A DNA stretch of 64,000 nucleotides from Leptobrachium leishanense. Its lineage: Eukaryota > Chordata > Amphibia > Anura > Megophryidae. The notes under the pieces were generated by a model that was not told the origin of the DNA, searched no databases, and saw nothing but the letters and a program-made list of their open reading frames with translations. Shown here in pieces: positions 32,656 through 44,651 of this stretch; within the stretch, counting starts at the first letter, position 1, and every line of letters begins with the position of its first letter. The stretch covers positions 14,709,738 through 14,773,737 of the forward strand of contig CM019075.1 in assembly GCA_009667805.1 (NCBI GenBank). The letters are read 5' to 3'. Position numbers and translations under genes: made by a program.

Positions 32656-34540
32656 ATTGTACAGCGCACAAGATTAAGAGAGGTGTCATTGGAAAGGTCA
32701 GAGTCTGGTCGTTACACTGATACCAAACATTACCAAGTAATGTGTAAAAATAAAAAATTTCAAAAAGTAAATGCAAAATTTATGGCAATATATGCTTTTA
32801 CATATAAAACAAACAATGCCGCTGCACTAACTCAACTAAGGCAATAGATTCTGCCCCTTCTTTTGATTTGACGCAGAGACAAACTGTTTTTTAGTTTTTT
32901 TAAATGTTTTTTAATTTTTTCATTCTGCCCAAAACGCAAATGTAAAACATCATTTTGGCAGTTTTTTTTCCTGTTGTGGGGGAGGAGGTAGGGTCGCTCC
33001 ACATTTCTGTACCTACAAGCTCCAGAGATTCCTGCATACATTCTATTGTATTCTTTATTTTGGCTAAAGGTGATTTAATTATTTGATTTTCATGGGTAAT
33101 AATGTGTCAGCACACTCGCAATCTGACCCAACTGACCCAATAATTACATTCTGTTTGTGAATAACAACAAAAAAAAAACAACAAACACAGAAAAAAAAAA
33201 AAAACACATTTTGCGAGCAAGTAGAACTACTCAAGGCTACTATGGCGGCTCCAATGGATCAATCCATTGGGTGTTTTGAGATGACATGGAAAAAGGGATT
33301 AAGTGATATATCTACATTAAACAATAATACACACACGCACTATATACAAAAAAAAACTTTTATTGACCATAATATTTTTTCTTCTTTTAAAGATTTTGTT
33401 CGTCTAGAGAAAAGCCAATGGGGCAGGACAGGGAGGGGGGTGGGGTGGTGGTGCTACATTTCTATGTGATGCGGCGATGCCGCAGATCAAGGTAAAAAAT
33501 CTAAACAACATAATGCTAGTTTTAGATCACATCTAAGCGAGGGTCTAGTCCTAAAGAAATAAGTGTGGGAGCGCTCTAAGATTTCTGCTGCCCAATTAAC
33601 CGTTAAAAGTTGCACTTAAGCCGATGCCCCTCAATTATATTTGATATTAATGTTTTTTTCAATATAATAATATGCTGGGCTTTAGGGAAACATTATGATA
33701 ATTGATATATACTGTATATGAATATCATATATTTGTGGTGGATATCAAGGAAACATATTTGAATCCTAATAAAAGCTTTTCATTGTGTATCAAAAAAGGT
33801 TACTCCGTTCTTCCTGAAAATACAGCGGAGGAACTGCGTTACCAACCGTTCCTGCATCTAGGTGTTTTTAGGGGTTATTTCCACTGGGATTTAGCTGACC
33901 GTAAAATCTCCTGTGTGTTGAGAGGAAGTGGTCGGTGGAAAAAGAAACAACAATGAAAATCACAACAGGCAGTGACACTGCTCCTAAGAAGCTAATTTAG
34001 CCTATTTATATGGGCTCTCAGGTAGCGGCGCTCTCCCCTTGTGCAGGATGCTACGCGTGGAATAGAGAATGTGTGTGTGTGTGTATATATATATACATAC
34101 TGTATATATCTCATGACAGGGTTAACGCAGCCAGTTACATGGCGTCTCAGAACTCCTCGTACTTGATCTCCATAGTAACGGGTGCATGTGCTTAGTGTCT
34201 AACTGTATTACGCAGCAGTAATATGATTTAATACGGGGCATTATGGATCTTTTGGGGCTGTCTGGTGAACATTAGTAGACGTGAGCTGTCAAAGAGTCTG
34301 AATTTAAAGCCTCTGGTCAGTGTATCCTGTAGTGCCTGGGCTATTTTTAATCTTCTGACCTTTACGAGAGAAAATCCCCTCCAATCTCCCGCAATTAGAG
34401 CATCTCACTAACAAACATCATGGACGACAATTCACTGCTGGGATGGGTCTTCAACTATACAGAAAACCATACACATGTCACCCTATTTACATGAAAGTCC
34501 CAACCAAGTATCCTCTATTAGAGATATAAACTCCCTTCAC
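32656..34540. other. Intronic sequence, no gene recognised
   Basis: AT-rich. Simple repeats include an A-rich stretch near 33170-33205 and a (GT)n(TA)n run at about 34070-34110. Confidence 0.35.
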
Positions 34541-34544
34541 CTTT

Positions 34545-35335
34545 CCTCATCCAGCAATAATACTCACAGTAATGTGCAGTGTGTATTAGTGTATCAGAGC
34601 TACACAGCAATTAAACTCACAGTAATGTGTATGAGCGTATCACAGAACTCCACAGCAATTAAAGTCACAGTAATGTGCGGTGTGTATGAGTGTATCACAG
34701 AGCTTCACAGCACTAAATCTCACTGTAATGTGCTGTGTGTATGAGCGTATCACAGAGCTCCACAGCAATAAAACTCACTGTAATGTGCGGTGTGTATGAG
34801 TGTATCACAGAGCTTCACAGCACTAAATCTCACTGTAATGTGCTGTGTGTATGAGCGTATCACAGAGCTCCACAGCAATAAAACTCACTGTAATGTGCGG
34901 TGTAAGAGCGTATTACAAAGCTCCACAGCATTAAAACTCACAGTAATGTGCAGTGTGTATGAGCGTATCACAGAGCTCCTCAGCAATAAAAATCACAGTA
35001 ATGTGCGGTGTGTATGAGCGTATCACAGAGCTCCACAGCAATAAATCTCACAGTAATGTGCAGTGTGTATGAGCGTATCAGAGAGCTACACTGCAATAAA
35101 ACTCATACTCCTACACAACACTTATTACTGTGTTTTATTTCTATGCAGCTCTCTGATACGCTCACACACATCACATATTACTGTATCACAGAGCTTCACA
35201 GCAATATAACTCACAATAATAAGTGGCATGTATGCTTATATTGCAGAGTTACACGGCAATAAAACTCACATTAATGAACAGTGTGTATGACGGTATCACA
35301 GAGCTCCATAGCAATAAAACTCACAGTAATGTAGG
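34545..35335 (+). repeat. 55-bp satellite array, about 14 units
   Basis: Unit AATGTGCAGTGTGTATGAGC then GTATCACAGAGCTCCACAGC then AATAAAACTCACAGT. It is the reverse-oriented relative of the array inside the hAT element at 24285-24715. Units contain AATAAA in many copies. Confidence 0.88.
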
Positions 35336-36394
35336 TTTAAAATGCAGTAAAAATGTATAATGTAATTAATGCAATTTCCTCCAACTAGACATATAGTAAT
35401 AGCATACTTCACTCATTAACCATCAGATAAATGTGGAAAATGAGCCAGGGGAAATAGGAAAGGGATGAGGCAAGAGGGAGTAGGAGGGAAGGGAGGGGTA
35501 ACTGATGGAGGGATAGTCGCAGTGATTGTATACTGGAGTGGGAATCATTTTCACTTTCAGCTTAAATCTAAAGCTTAAAACCTGTAATTTCCCATCAAAT
35601 CATTGCTAAGAGAAAAACAGGTCAAGAGTGAGAGTGGGGGATAAAAAGAAATGAGGTGCTTAGCTTCACTTATTATTAGGAGCCCGAGAATAAGGAATAT
35701 GAGGATACGTAAAATAAAGAATACTATTGTGTCCTCCTCTTATCTGCTGCCTTAATGTCACCTGCTGCCTTTTATTTTCCAGCCTCGCTCTTTTCTCACA
35801 GCCTCCCCGCCCTCCGCTGTTTATCCCGGCTGCAATTTGCCACAAACTATTTGTAGAGGAAGATTATGTCCTCGCAATAATTAAATTAATTATGGATTAT
35901 AGCATCCGTCCTTCCCCGGGATATGAGAGCAGAGCAGTTGCAATTTACAGGCTGCTTTTATACTCTTGCTTGAAAACTGGAGGCTGACCCTGGAGCTCCT
36001 CGAACCCCCCTACATGCCAGATCCCACGCACGCGCTTCGCAGGTTAACGTTTTATTACCCGCAGTGTTTGAAAAATCAGATTTACTGCACGAGGTAAAGG
36101 AAGGAAAAATGCAATAATTAACACCACTGTGCCAATGCTACCGTGACAAATGGGCGCTGGATTCCCATGATCCCCTACTGGAGCTCCTGAAATAATGGAG
36201 CGGGTCATTAATGACACCACAACGTCCCACTGAGACTTTCGGTTGTCTGGCTGAAGAACGCCAAGAACACATTTTGATGTGCAGAAAGTGCTGGAGGTTC
36301 TTTGGGGTTGTAATCCCGGTGTGATCGGCTGTGGTTTTCCGGAAGCGTGCAGAGCTCAGATGGTTTATATCACATAATGTGAGCATGAAGGGGA
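35336..36394. other. Intronic sequence, no gene recognised
   Basis: Unique-looking. A pyrimidine-rich stretch ending in AG at about 35780 resembles a splice acceptor but is not followed by a convincing exon. Confidence 0.3.
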
Positions 36395-37290
36395 CGCCAG
36401 GTTGACTTCAATGCGTCTTGGTGTCACTTTAGATTCTGACCTAACTTTCTCTCCGCACATCCAAACAGTGACAAAATCTTGTTACTATCAACTCAAGAAC
36501 ATCGCCCGCGTCTGACACAAGACACCACAAAGGTGCTGCTTCATGTGCTTGTCATTTCACAACTTGATTACTGCAACTCGCTACTTATTGTCCCCAACTC
36601 CCGTATTGCCGCTTTGCAATCTGTAATGAATGTAGGCGCCAGGATTATTTTTCTCACCAGACGCACTTCTCGTACCTCCCCCACTCTGCCGGTCCCTCCA
36701 TTGGCTTCCTGTACATTTCAGAATACAGTTTAAAATACTGACGCACAAATCGCTCAATAACTCAACCCCTTCCTCCATGTCTTTGTTACTCCGCAAGCAC
36801 GTCCCGTCTAGACAACTCCCATCGGCGGGTGATCTCCACCTCTACTCCCTTTACACCCACACGGCCAACTCTCGCCTCCAAGACTTCTCAAGGGCAGCTC
36901 CGGTCCTGTGGAATGACTTGCCTCGCCCTATCAAACTCTCCCCTGATCTTCAGGCCTTCAAGAAATCCCTCAAAGCCCATATTTTCAGATTAGCGTACCC
37001 CATCACTGATGCAACTCATCCCTCTGCTCACCTACTCACACATGATTGAAGCTGCTTCCATTGACCCTCCTTTCCCGAACAGCTGGTGCTAATGATCCTG
37101 CCGTCCAGTAAAATTCCCCTTGTCTTCCTCAACCCCAATCCCTCTAGATTGTTAGCTCCTATGAGCAGGGCCCTCTACACCTCTTGTTTCCATCCCATGT
37201 ACGTTTATTTGTATCTCGTACCCGTTGCTTATTGTAAAGCGCTGCGGAAACTGTTGGTGCTATATAAATGATAAAAGTAATAATAATGTC
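36395..37290 (+). mobile_element. L2-type LINE, 3' 0.9 kb
   Basis: The frame begins LGVTLDSDLTFSPHIQ, typical of the L2 reverse-transcriptase thumb. After frame breaks FSRAAPVLWNDLPRPIKLS and the AGCAGGGCCCTCT / GCGCTGCGGAA 3' UTR blocks follow, ending in a (TAA)n-like tail near 37285. It is 5'-truncated and frame-broken. Confidence 0.85.
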
Positions 37291-37449
37291 TGACATATGG
37301 GTTTACCAGCTAAGTAATGAATTGCAAAGTTTAAACGAAAAATACCTTAATTTCATTATTTTTGGTAATACTTCATGCTTGGCTATTTTGACCTGAAATA
37401 TGCAATTATCCGGCGCAGGGTAACCACAAAACTGCATCATGATTATTGT

Positions 37450-38412
37450 TAGGGATGCCCCGATACCGATACTGCCATTTGCACGAGTACTTGGTACTCG
37501 TGCAAATGGCCCGATACCTCCCCCCGATGCCGGAAGCCAGCACTGCCAGTATCCGTGGGGCTGGGGAAGCTGGCTGCATGCATGAAAAGCATGCGGCCAG
37601 CGTTCCCCTCTGGCGGGCCGCAATACTCACACAGCGGAGGGTCCGGTCGCAGGGCTGTGATGCGGCCGCCGGGCGACTCTGTGACGCTGCCTCCAGCCGA
37701 TCTCGGCTGGAGGCAACGTCACAGAGGCGCCCGGCGGCCGCGTCACAGACTTGCGACCGGAGTGGCCCGCATGGCGTCCTGCTGCTATGTCTGTGGTACT
37801 GGGCCCTCCTCACACACATCTTGTATGTGGATGGCGACTCCATTGTGAGGGCATGGCATGCCAGACACAGCTCCCTCTACCGGCGGAGGGTGTGCCGCAG
37901 CAGTGCCATGCAGTGATTTGAGGCTCTCTGCGAAATGATGTGGTACCGAAAACTGACGAGAACTTCCGTGCTTTATGTACTGGGGAGAAAGGATATGGAT
38001 ACAAGGGCTCCTGTTTCCACCGGGTGATCAAAGATTTCATGTGCCAGGGAGGTGACTTTACAAACCACAAATATATATATGTATATACATGCACACATGT
38101 ATATAATATATATGGGTATGTATATACATGTGTGTATGTCTGGTCTGAGGTCTGTGTAATGTATGTATGTACATGTATCTGAGTGGGTACATGTATCTGA
38201 GTGGGTGTGTGTGCAGTGAGTAAATGGGGTGTCTGGCCATACATTTCAATATAAACATAAACTGGACAGGCTTTCAGCAAAATCCTAAATTATTTATTGG
38301 AAAACGTCACATGACCTCAAATTGAAGTATCGGTACTCGGTATCGGTGAGTACTTTTAAAAAAGTATCGTACTTGTACTCGGTCCTAAAAATGTGGTATC
38401 GGTGCATCCCTA
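37450..38412. mobile_element. hAT-type non-autonomous element with long hairpins and a captured gene fragment
   Basis: The ends TAGGGATGCCCCGATACC and GGTATCGGTGCATCCCTA are inverted. The flanks ATTATTGT (37442-37449) and ATTATCAT (38413-38420) form an 8-bp duplication with two changes. Two hairpins lie in the left half: a perfect 17-bp-arm hairpin at 37474-37510 and a larger GC-rich one at about 37645-37759, with arms of about 57 bp and few mismatches. A cyclophilin-like fragment (37937-38070) and a TA/CA microsatellite follow. Confidence 0.75.
37937..38070 (+). pseudogene. Cyclophilin-type peptidyl-prolyl isomerase exon fragment
   Basis: An open frame of 44 codons reads [17 protein letters not shown], then [18 protein letters not shown]. 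This is the catalytic core of cyclophilins, with the active-site FHR Arg and the F-M-Q-G substrate-binding residues all present. It runs straight into a TA microsatellite and lacks the rest of the domain. It resembles PPIA/PPIF-type proteins, but the parent gene cannot be fixed. It lies between the two halves of a hAT-type element, so it is probably a captured or retroposed fragment rather than an active gene. Confidence 0.78.
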
Positions 38413-38420
38413 ATTATCAT

Positions 38421-39119
38421 TAAAGCTTTTAAAAGGCTCCCCGAATAATTACAACTATTTTGTTTTTAGCTGAATAACAGCACAACTGCTTCTTTTCTGT
38501 TTTACTTCTCTCATTACTCTGTAACCTGATCTCAACCCTCTACTCAACACAGGACACAAAGGAGAGGCTCACTGCTGCGAGCCGAGAAGAGAAGGATGGC
38601 CGACCGCGGTCTACAGCCACCGAAGTATGCCGAAAAAAATACAGGTATAATGAACTCATTGTAGGCCGCGAACCGTTTCAGTTGCTAAAATGCTTCTTGT
38701 TCAAGACTTTACTAATACGAGTTTGATGCTTCTAGTGAACTGATTTTTGCATCTATAGATGTTATTAGCAATTGTTTTAATATTTTGTGGGGGTGGGTTT
38801 GTCTTTTTGATATATGTTGAGTTGGGCTTTGACCTGCGGCTGCTGTTTGTGAGCCCGGGGCTTGATCTTGCACTCACGGTGTCTAGAAAAATGGCAAGGA
38901 CGTGGCGTCTTTCACCCGATTGCTGGGGCCACATGAGCATACTAATCGCATCTGTTGTGACAGGCCTGGTTTTAGATGTTCGTACTTGTGGACGTCACAT
39001 GATGTGTATGAATTTTGATGCCAAGAGTAAAAAACTCGAGGAGTATGGAAGCTGAAGAAGCCGTAGCGTTTTGCAGTCTGTTTCCAACACACATGACAGA
39101 CGTCATCCTGTCGCACGAC
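38421..39119. other. Intronic sequence, no gene recognised
   Basis: Unique-looking. A 98-codon open frame at 38759-39055 shows no recognisable domain. Confidence 0.3.
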
Positions 39120-39121
39120 TA

Positions 39122-39439
39122 AGGCTGTGGGCACACGAGCACACTTCCCGGCATCCGTCAGAGCTTTGTGACGGATCGACGGGGAGGGTCTCACAGGGGT
39201 AGCGCGCACACTACTTGCCACCGCTACCACCGGACGTTGAAACCACCCTCCCCGGCAAAAAAGCTGCAACGGACGTAGCCAGGGCTACAAAGTGTGATCC
39301 TCCATAGGAGGATCGGCTTTGTAACGCTGAGCGCACTAACTGTGCTCAGCGAGGCGGCCAGACGGGCACCAGAGTGGAAGGAACGTTCACTCTCACGGAC
39401 GTTCCTTCGGCTCTGAAAGTTGCTCGTGTGCCCGCAGTC
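39122..39439. mobile_element. MITE family D, copy 2
   Basis: TA flanks (39120-39121 and 39440-39441). The ends AGGCTGTGGGCACACGAGC and GCTCGTGTGCCCGCAGTC are inverted with few mismatches. It shares with copy 1 the GATCCTCC-ATA-GGAGGATC palindrome and the ACGCTGAGCGCACTAACTG and CACTCTCACGGACGTT blocks, but its terminal repeats differ. Confidence 0.75.
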
Positions 39440-39705
39440 TAAAAATCCATGTCCATTCTCATGTGCGTCAAAGGGTGCGCGTGTACTTTGTTGCTCCATG
39501 TATGGTCCATCAAAATTCTTTGACGGACGTCATGATACGTGTTACAACAGATGTATCTAGTGCGCTCGTTTGGCCCCTGCCTAAACCGAGGATCTTGATG
39601 AAGATTGCGATTACGGAGCTGAAATCTCCTTGTGAGAATTAGCGGCTTGAATTTAGATTCATCAGCAATTAACAGTGAAACTGAGCAAATAATTGGCTAC
39701 AGGGA

Positions 39706-40330
39706 TGTCACGAATCCCCCTGAATACTAAGATAGTGGTCCCTTTACGTAGACCGCTCTCTACCCTTCCGATCCTTGAATGGTCGGCACAACTAGATAGA
39801 TAATTAACCAGACAATAGACAAGCAAGGGTAAACACCAGACAGAGGTACAGAATAGAGTACTCGTTCTCCCTAGGACCTTAGTAATATCAGAGGTAGCCT
39901 GATGTGTGCTTAGGGTGCCACATAGACTGACCTCGGTACCAAAGTTAAGAGCAGAACCGTGAGAAGAGTAAATGCCAATACCAAGGGTTATACACAGGGT
40001 GGTTCGTTCGCCAATGCCAGGGGTCGTACACAGAATGGTTCGTTTGCCAATGCCAGGAGTCATACACAGAATGGTTCGTTAGCCCAGAACAAGGTCAGAC
40101 ACAGATATATTAGCCAAAAACACAAGAGCTCTGCGGGAAGTGAATACCACGTCAGGGCACCGGCGAACTAGTGAAGCCGGGTTTTTAAACCCGGCGGGTC
40201 CGCGTCATAACGCCAGGCTCCGCCCCCGGCGTCCCACGTGAGCGCACCCGGTGGCGTTATTATTCGGCGCCTGGCCAGCGAGCAGCGAGGAATCTGCTGC
40301 CAGGCGCCCAGAACAGAGCCATCCGTGACA
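39706..40330 (-). repeat. 3' LTR of chromodomain element 2
   Basis: 625 bp. In element orientation it starts TGTCACGGATGG and ends ATTCGTGACA. It is bordered by the polypurine tract (plus-strand GAACCCCCCCTCTACG, 40331-40346). It differs from the 5' LTR only at about four homopolymer or adjacent-base indels. I saw no substitution elsewhere. Confidence 0.9.
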
Positions 40331-43300
40331 GAACCCCCCCTCTACGGGCGGCCACTGGACGACCCCCAGGGGCACGGGGGTGCGCCAAATAGAAGGCCTT
40401 CACCAACCGAGGGGCATGGACCTCTGCAGCCGGAATCCAAGAACGATCCTCTGGACCGTAACCCACCCAATCGACCAAGTACTGTAAGGACCCCCTAGAC
40501 TTTCTGGCATCCAGAATGGCCTCAACCTCGTACTCCTCCTGGCCCTCCACAGAGACAGGAGAGGTGGAGCACGGACCTTGGTGTACCGGTTACACAACAA
40601 CGGTTTCAAAAGGCTTACGTGGAACACATTGTGTATCCTGATATGGGGGGGTAACGCCAAAGCATAGGAGACAGGGTTGAGTCGCCGCAGAATCTTATAG
40701 GGGCCGATATATCTAGGTGCCAACTTCATGGAAGGCACTAAGAGCTTGATATTCCGTGAAGAAAGCCAAACCCTGTCCCCAACTTGATACACGGGTGCCT
40801 GCCTCCTGTGTCTGTCGGCCTTGGTTTTCTGGATGGCACTACTCTCTTCCAGTGCCCGTTTGACTCTCTCCCAAGTCTCTTTCAATGATGCCAAATGCTC
40901 ATCCAAAGCAGGAATCGTGGTATCAGGAAACGTAGCGGGGAGCACGGGAGGATCAAAACCATAAACAGTGAAGAAAGGGGAATGTCCTGTGGATTCACTT
41001 ACTGCACTGTTCAAAGCATACTCTGCCCATGGTAACAGGTCTGACCAGTTATTTTGTTGTTCTGATATAAAGCACCTGAGATATTTCTCTATATTTTGGT
41101 TGGCTCGTTCTGCTGCTCCGTTGGTCTGGGGGTGATAGGCCGAAGAGAAGGATAAGTCTATCCCCACATTCTTACAAAACCCTTTCCAGAATCTGGAGAC
41201 GAATTGTGTCCCCCTATCAGAGACAATCTCCAGAGGAACACCGTGTATGCGAACCACGTTGGAAATGAATATGGGCACCAGTTCGGCTGCCGAAGGTAGT
41301 TTCCGAAGAGGCACATAGTGACCCATCTTGGAGAATCGATCTATGACCGTAAGTATAACTGTATTCCCTCTTGACTCAGGTAAATCTACTATAAAATCCA
41401 TGGCTACATGCGACCATGGGCGTTCGGGGATCGGCAAAGGCTGGAGTAAACCAATGGGTGCTGTTTTGGACTTTTATGTCTTGTGCACACCTCGCACACA
41501 GCTATGTAATCTTTAACGTCTCGGCGCAACGTGGGCCACCAGAGGAGTTTACTGATACTAGCCACTGTTTTGGTGATACCCATATGCCCAGAGGTTTTAT
41601 TGTCATGATAAACGTTAAGTACTTCCTCTCTTTCGTTCTCAGGTACAAAGAGTTTCGCGGGAGGTTTCCCCAGGAGCTGCACCCTGGACGGTCTGCAACC
41701 TTTTCACTAGAGGAGACGAGACACTAATTGTGGTAGAGGCTATAATCCTTTCCTGGGGTACAATGGGATGCTGATCTTGGATATTATGTTCATAAGATTC
41801 ATACTGTCTCGATAAGGCGTCTGCTTTAATGTTTCTGGACCCAGGTCTATAGGTAAGCACGAAATTAAAACTTGAAAGAAACAATGACCATCTCGCTTGT
41901 CTGGAATTTAAACGTTTAGCATCTCCAATGTACGTGAGATTCTTATGATCGGTTATGATAACGATGGGGTCCCTAGACCCCTCCAATAAGTATCTCCATT
42001 CTGCCAAGGCCGAGATGACTGCTAACAACTCTCTATTTCCAATGTCATAGTTCTTCTCTGCCGGGGACAATTTCCGAGAATAGAAGCCGCATGGATGCAA
42101 GGGTTTGTCGGGTGCCTCCCTTTGGGACAAGACTGCACCAAGACCTAGTTCGGAGGCGTCAACTTCTACTTGGAAAGGCAGAGCCGGATCTGGATGTCGG
42201 AGAACAGGGGCAGTAGTGAATGCTTGTTTAAGTGCCTCAAAGGCTTGAGTGGCTTGAGGTGTCCATTTCTGATTTCCCACCCCTTTCTTTGTCAAAGCCG
42301 TGAGGGAGCTACCAAGGCTGAAAAGTCTTTAATGAATCTCCGATAGTAGTTAGTAAACCCCAGAAACCTCTGGATGGCTTTAAGCCCTTGGGGTAGAGGC
42401 CAGTCAAGAATTGCTGAGAGTTTTTTAGGGTCCATTTGAAAACCCTCAGGGGTTATTATATAACCAAGGAAATGCACTGTTACTATGTCGAATAGACATT
42501 TTTCTAGTTTACAATACAATCCAGCCTTCAATAGTTTTTTCAATACTTGTTTCACGTGGGCGTGATGAGTGTCCACATCAGGAGAGTATATCAGGATGTC
42601 ATCCAGATATACTATGACGAATTCTTGCAGAAAATCCCTTAGGGTGTCATTTATGAGGTCCTGAAAAACGGCTGGCGCATTACATAATCCAAAGGGCATC
42701 ACCAGGTATTCATAATGCCCGCTACGTGTATTAAAAGCCGTTTTCCATTCATCTCCCTTTTTAACCCTAACCAGGTTGTAAGCTCCGCGTAAATCGAGCT
42801 TCGTATATATACGGGCCCCTTTTAATCGGTCGAACAATTCTGTTATGAGAGGTATGGGATATGCATTTCTTATAGTTATCCTATTCAAACCTCTATAATC
42901 GATGCAAGGTCGCAGATCTCCCTCTTTTTTGGAGACAAAAAGAAACCTGCTCCTGCTGGAGAGGAGGACCGTCTAATGAATCCTCGCTCTAGATTCTCCC
43001 TTATGTATTCCTCCATAATGTCGTTTTCTTTTTGTGACAAAGGGTATACATGTCCCCTAGGAGGCATCGTACCGGGGAGTAAATCAATAGCACAGTCATA
43101 TGGACGATGTGGTGGTAGGACCTCAGTCCTGGCTTTAGAGAACACCTCCTTTAATGCCAGATAACATTCAGGGACCTCTGTGGATAAAGGAGGGGCTGTG
43201 GCAATATTGAGGCTACCAATCACATTGACCCTGCCTAGGCAATTAGACTGACAATTAGGACCCCAACATTTTATGTCTCTCTGGACCCAATCAATAACCG

Positions 43301-43856
43301 GGTTGTGCTCTGTTAACCATGGAAACCCAAGAACGACAGGACATGAGGGAGATTCAATAATTTGAAATCTTATCGTTTCATGGTGTAAAACTCCTGTTTT
43401 CATACATACATCGACAGTGTCGTGAGTGATATGTGGACATGACAGGGGTTTACCATCTATGGCCTCCACCATTAGAGGTTTTTCCTTGAGAACCAGAGGT
43501 AAGAGGTTTTTGGCAGCAAAATATTTATCCATGAAATTACCTGAGGCCCCAGAGTCTAAGAACGCCTCAGTCTTGAGGTGAACCCCCTCCCAGGTTAGGG
43601 AGATCGGTAACAGAATCCTGGATTTTTTTTTCTCACTATCCACAAAGAGGCATAAAGAGAACCGATAACCTGGGTATTGGCTGTTCTTTGACCCGATTGC
43701 CACTCTCCCCCTGTTAACCCTGGGTCTCTGAGGACATTGAAGGCGGAAATGATCAGCCCCTGCACAATAGAAGCAGAGCCCCTTTTCTCTTCTGTGAGCT
43801 CTTTCAGCCTCTGAAATACCCGTTTTTCCTATTTGCATAGGTTCAACGACTGGCAT
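40258..43856 (-). pseudogene. pol region of chromodomain element 2 (zinc knuckle, PR-RT-RH-IN-chromodomain), nearly open
   Basis: Long open segments on the minus strand cover the CCHC knuckle (CFYCAGADHFRLQC, about 43775) and protease DSGAS (about 43555). RT has VIVYLDDIL (about 42610). RNase H follows ([24 protein letters not shown]). Integrase has its zinc finger (GHMGITKTV...CEVCTRHK) and the DDE core MDFIV, SDRGTQF and NGAAERANQNIEK. The chromodomain (EYEVEAILDAR...YLVDWVGYGPEDRSW) ends the frame. Segments are separated by about five single-base frame changes (near 42890, 42293, 41660, 41420 and 40500). The last frame crosses the polypurine tract and ends inside the LTR. Confidence 0.9.
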
Positions 43857-44637
43857 ATCTGTTTTGCGTTCTCCGGGTTACCTGACGTACTGGTGTGTCT
43901 GGGTAATAAGGGTAAAGGAGGCAAGACCCTTCTGGGTCTGTCTCTGGGGTGTCTCCTTTCCCTAATTTGATCGTCCATGGCTATGCAAAAGTCAATCAAA
44001 TGGTCCAGATTTTCTGGTAATTTTAAGGGAGCCAGCTCAAACATAAAAGCCTCGTTCAGGCCTTCGGTAAAGGCTAAGGTTAACACGTCGTTCGGCCAAA
44101 CCACCTCTGACGTCAAAGTCTTAAACTCTATGGCATAGTCGGAGACCCTCCTATTACCTTTTTAATGTGAAACAAGGACCTACCCGCATTGGTAGCCCTT
44201 CTAGAGGGATCAAAGGTACGTTTTAACTCAGAGGTAAACCCTCATAGTCATAGATGATGGGTTTCTTATTTTCCACAACGGCGTAGCCCATAATAAAGCT
44301 TTTTCTGTTAAATGATTAATCAGATAGCCTACTTTGGCTTTATCAGATATACAAGACCCGGGTTGTTCTCAAACAAGATCTCGAGTTGGGTCAGAAAACC
44401 CCGCATAAGCTTGGTGTACCATCATAGCGTAAGGGTGCCTTCATACTAAGCCTATGTCTCTCAGGAGAAGACCGAACTGACTCTAGGCAATACTGGGTCT
44501 GGAGGGTTTGTGGTACCAGTATTGGACAGATTTAACAGGGTTTGTAGAGCGAGAGAAATCTGGTCCATCCTATGGTCCTGCTCCTCTTGTCTGGCTGCGA
44601 TACGTGCCAACTGGTTAGAGAGGTCTGCGGGATCCAT
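43829..44637 (-). pseudogene. gag-like region of chromodomain element 2, frame-broken
   Basis: The ATG at 44637 (minus) opens MDPADLSNQLARIAARQEE. The frame is lost near 44460 and the capsid part resumes at 44116 (WPNDVLTLAFTEGLNEAF). A further frame change near 43840 leads into the zinc-knuckle region. The regions match element 1 nearly residue for residue. Confidence 0.82.
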
Positions 44638-44651
44638 TGGCCCTGACGTAA

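Noticed and set aside
35727..35987. Possible exon after a pyrimidine-rich AG
   Set aside because: The 86-codon frame has no recognised domain, and no matching donor or partner exon was seen.
37937..38182. Functional cyclophilin gene
   Set aside because: Only 44 codons match. The frame runs into a TA/CA microsatellite, and no other exons are visible.
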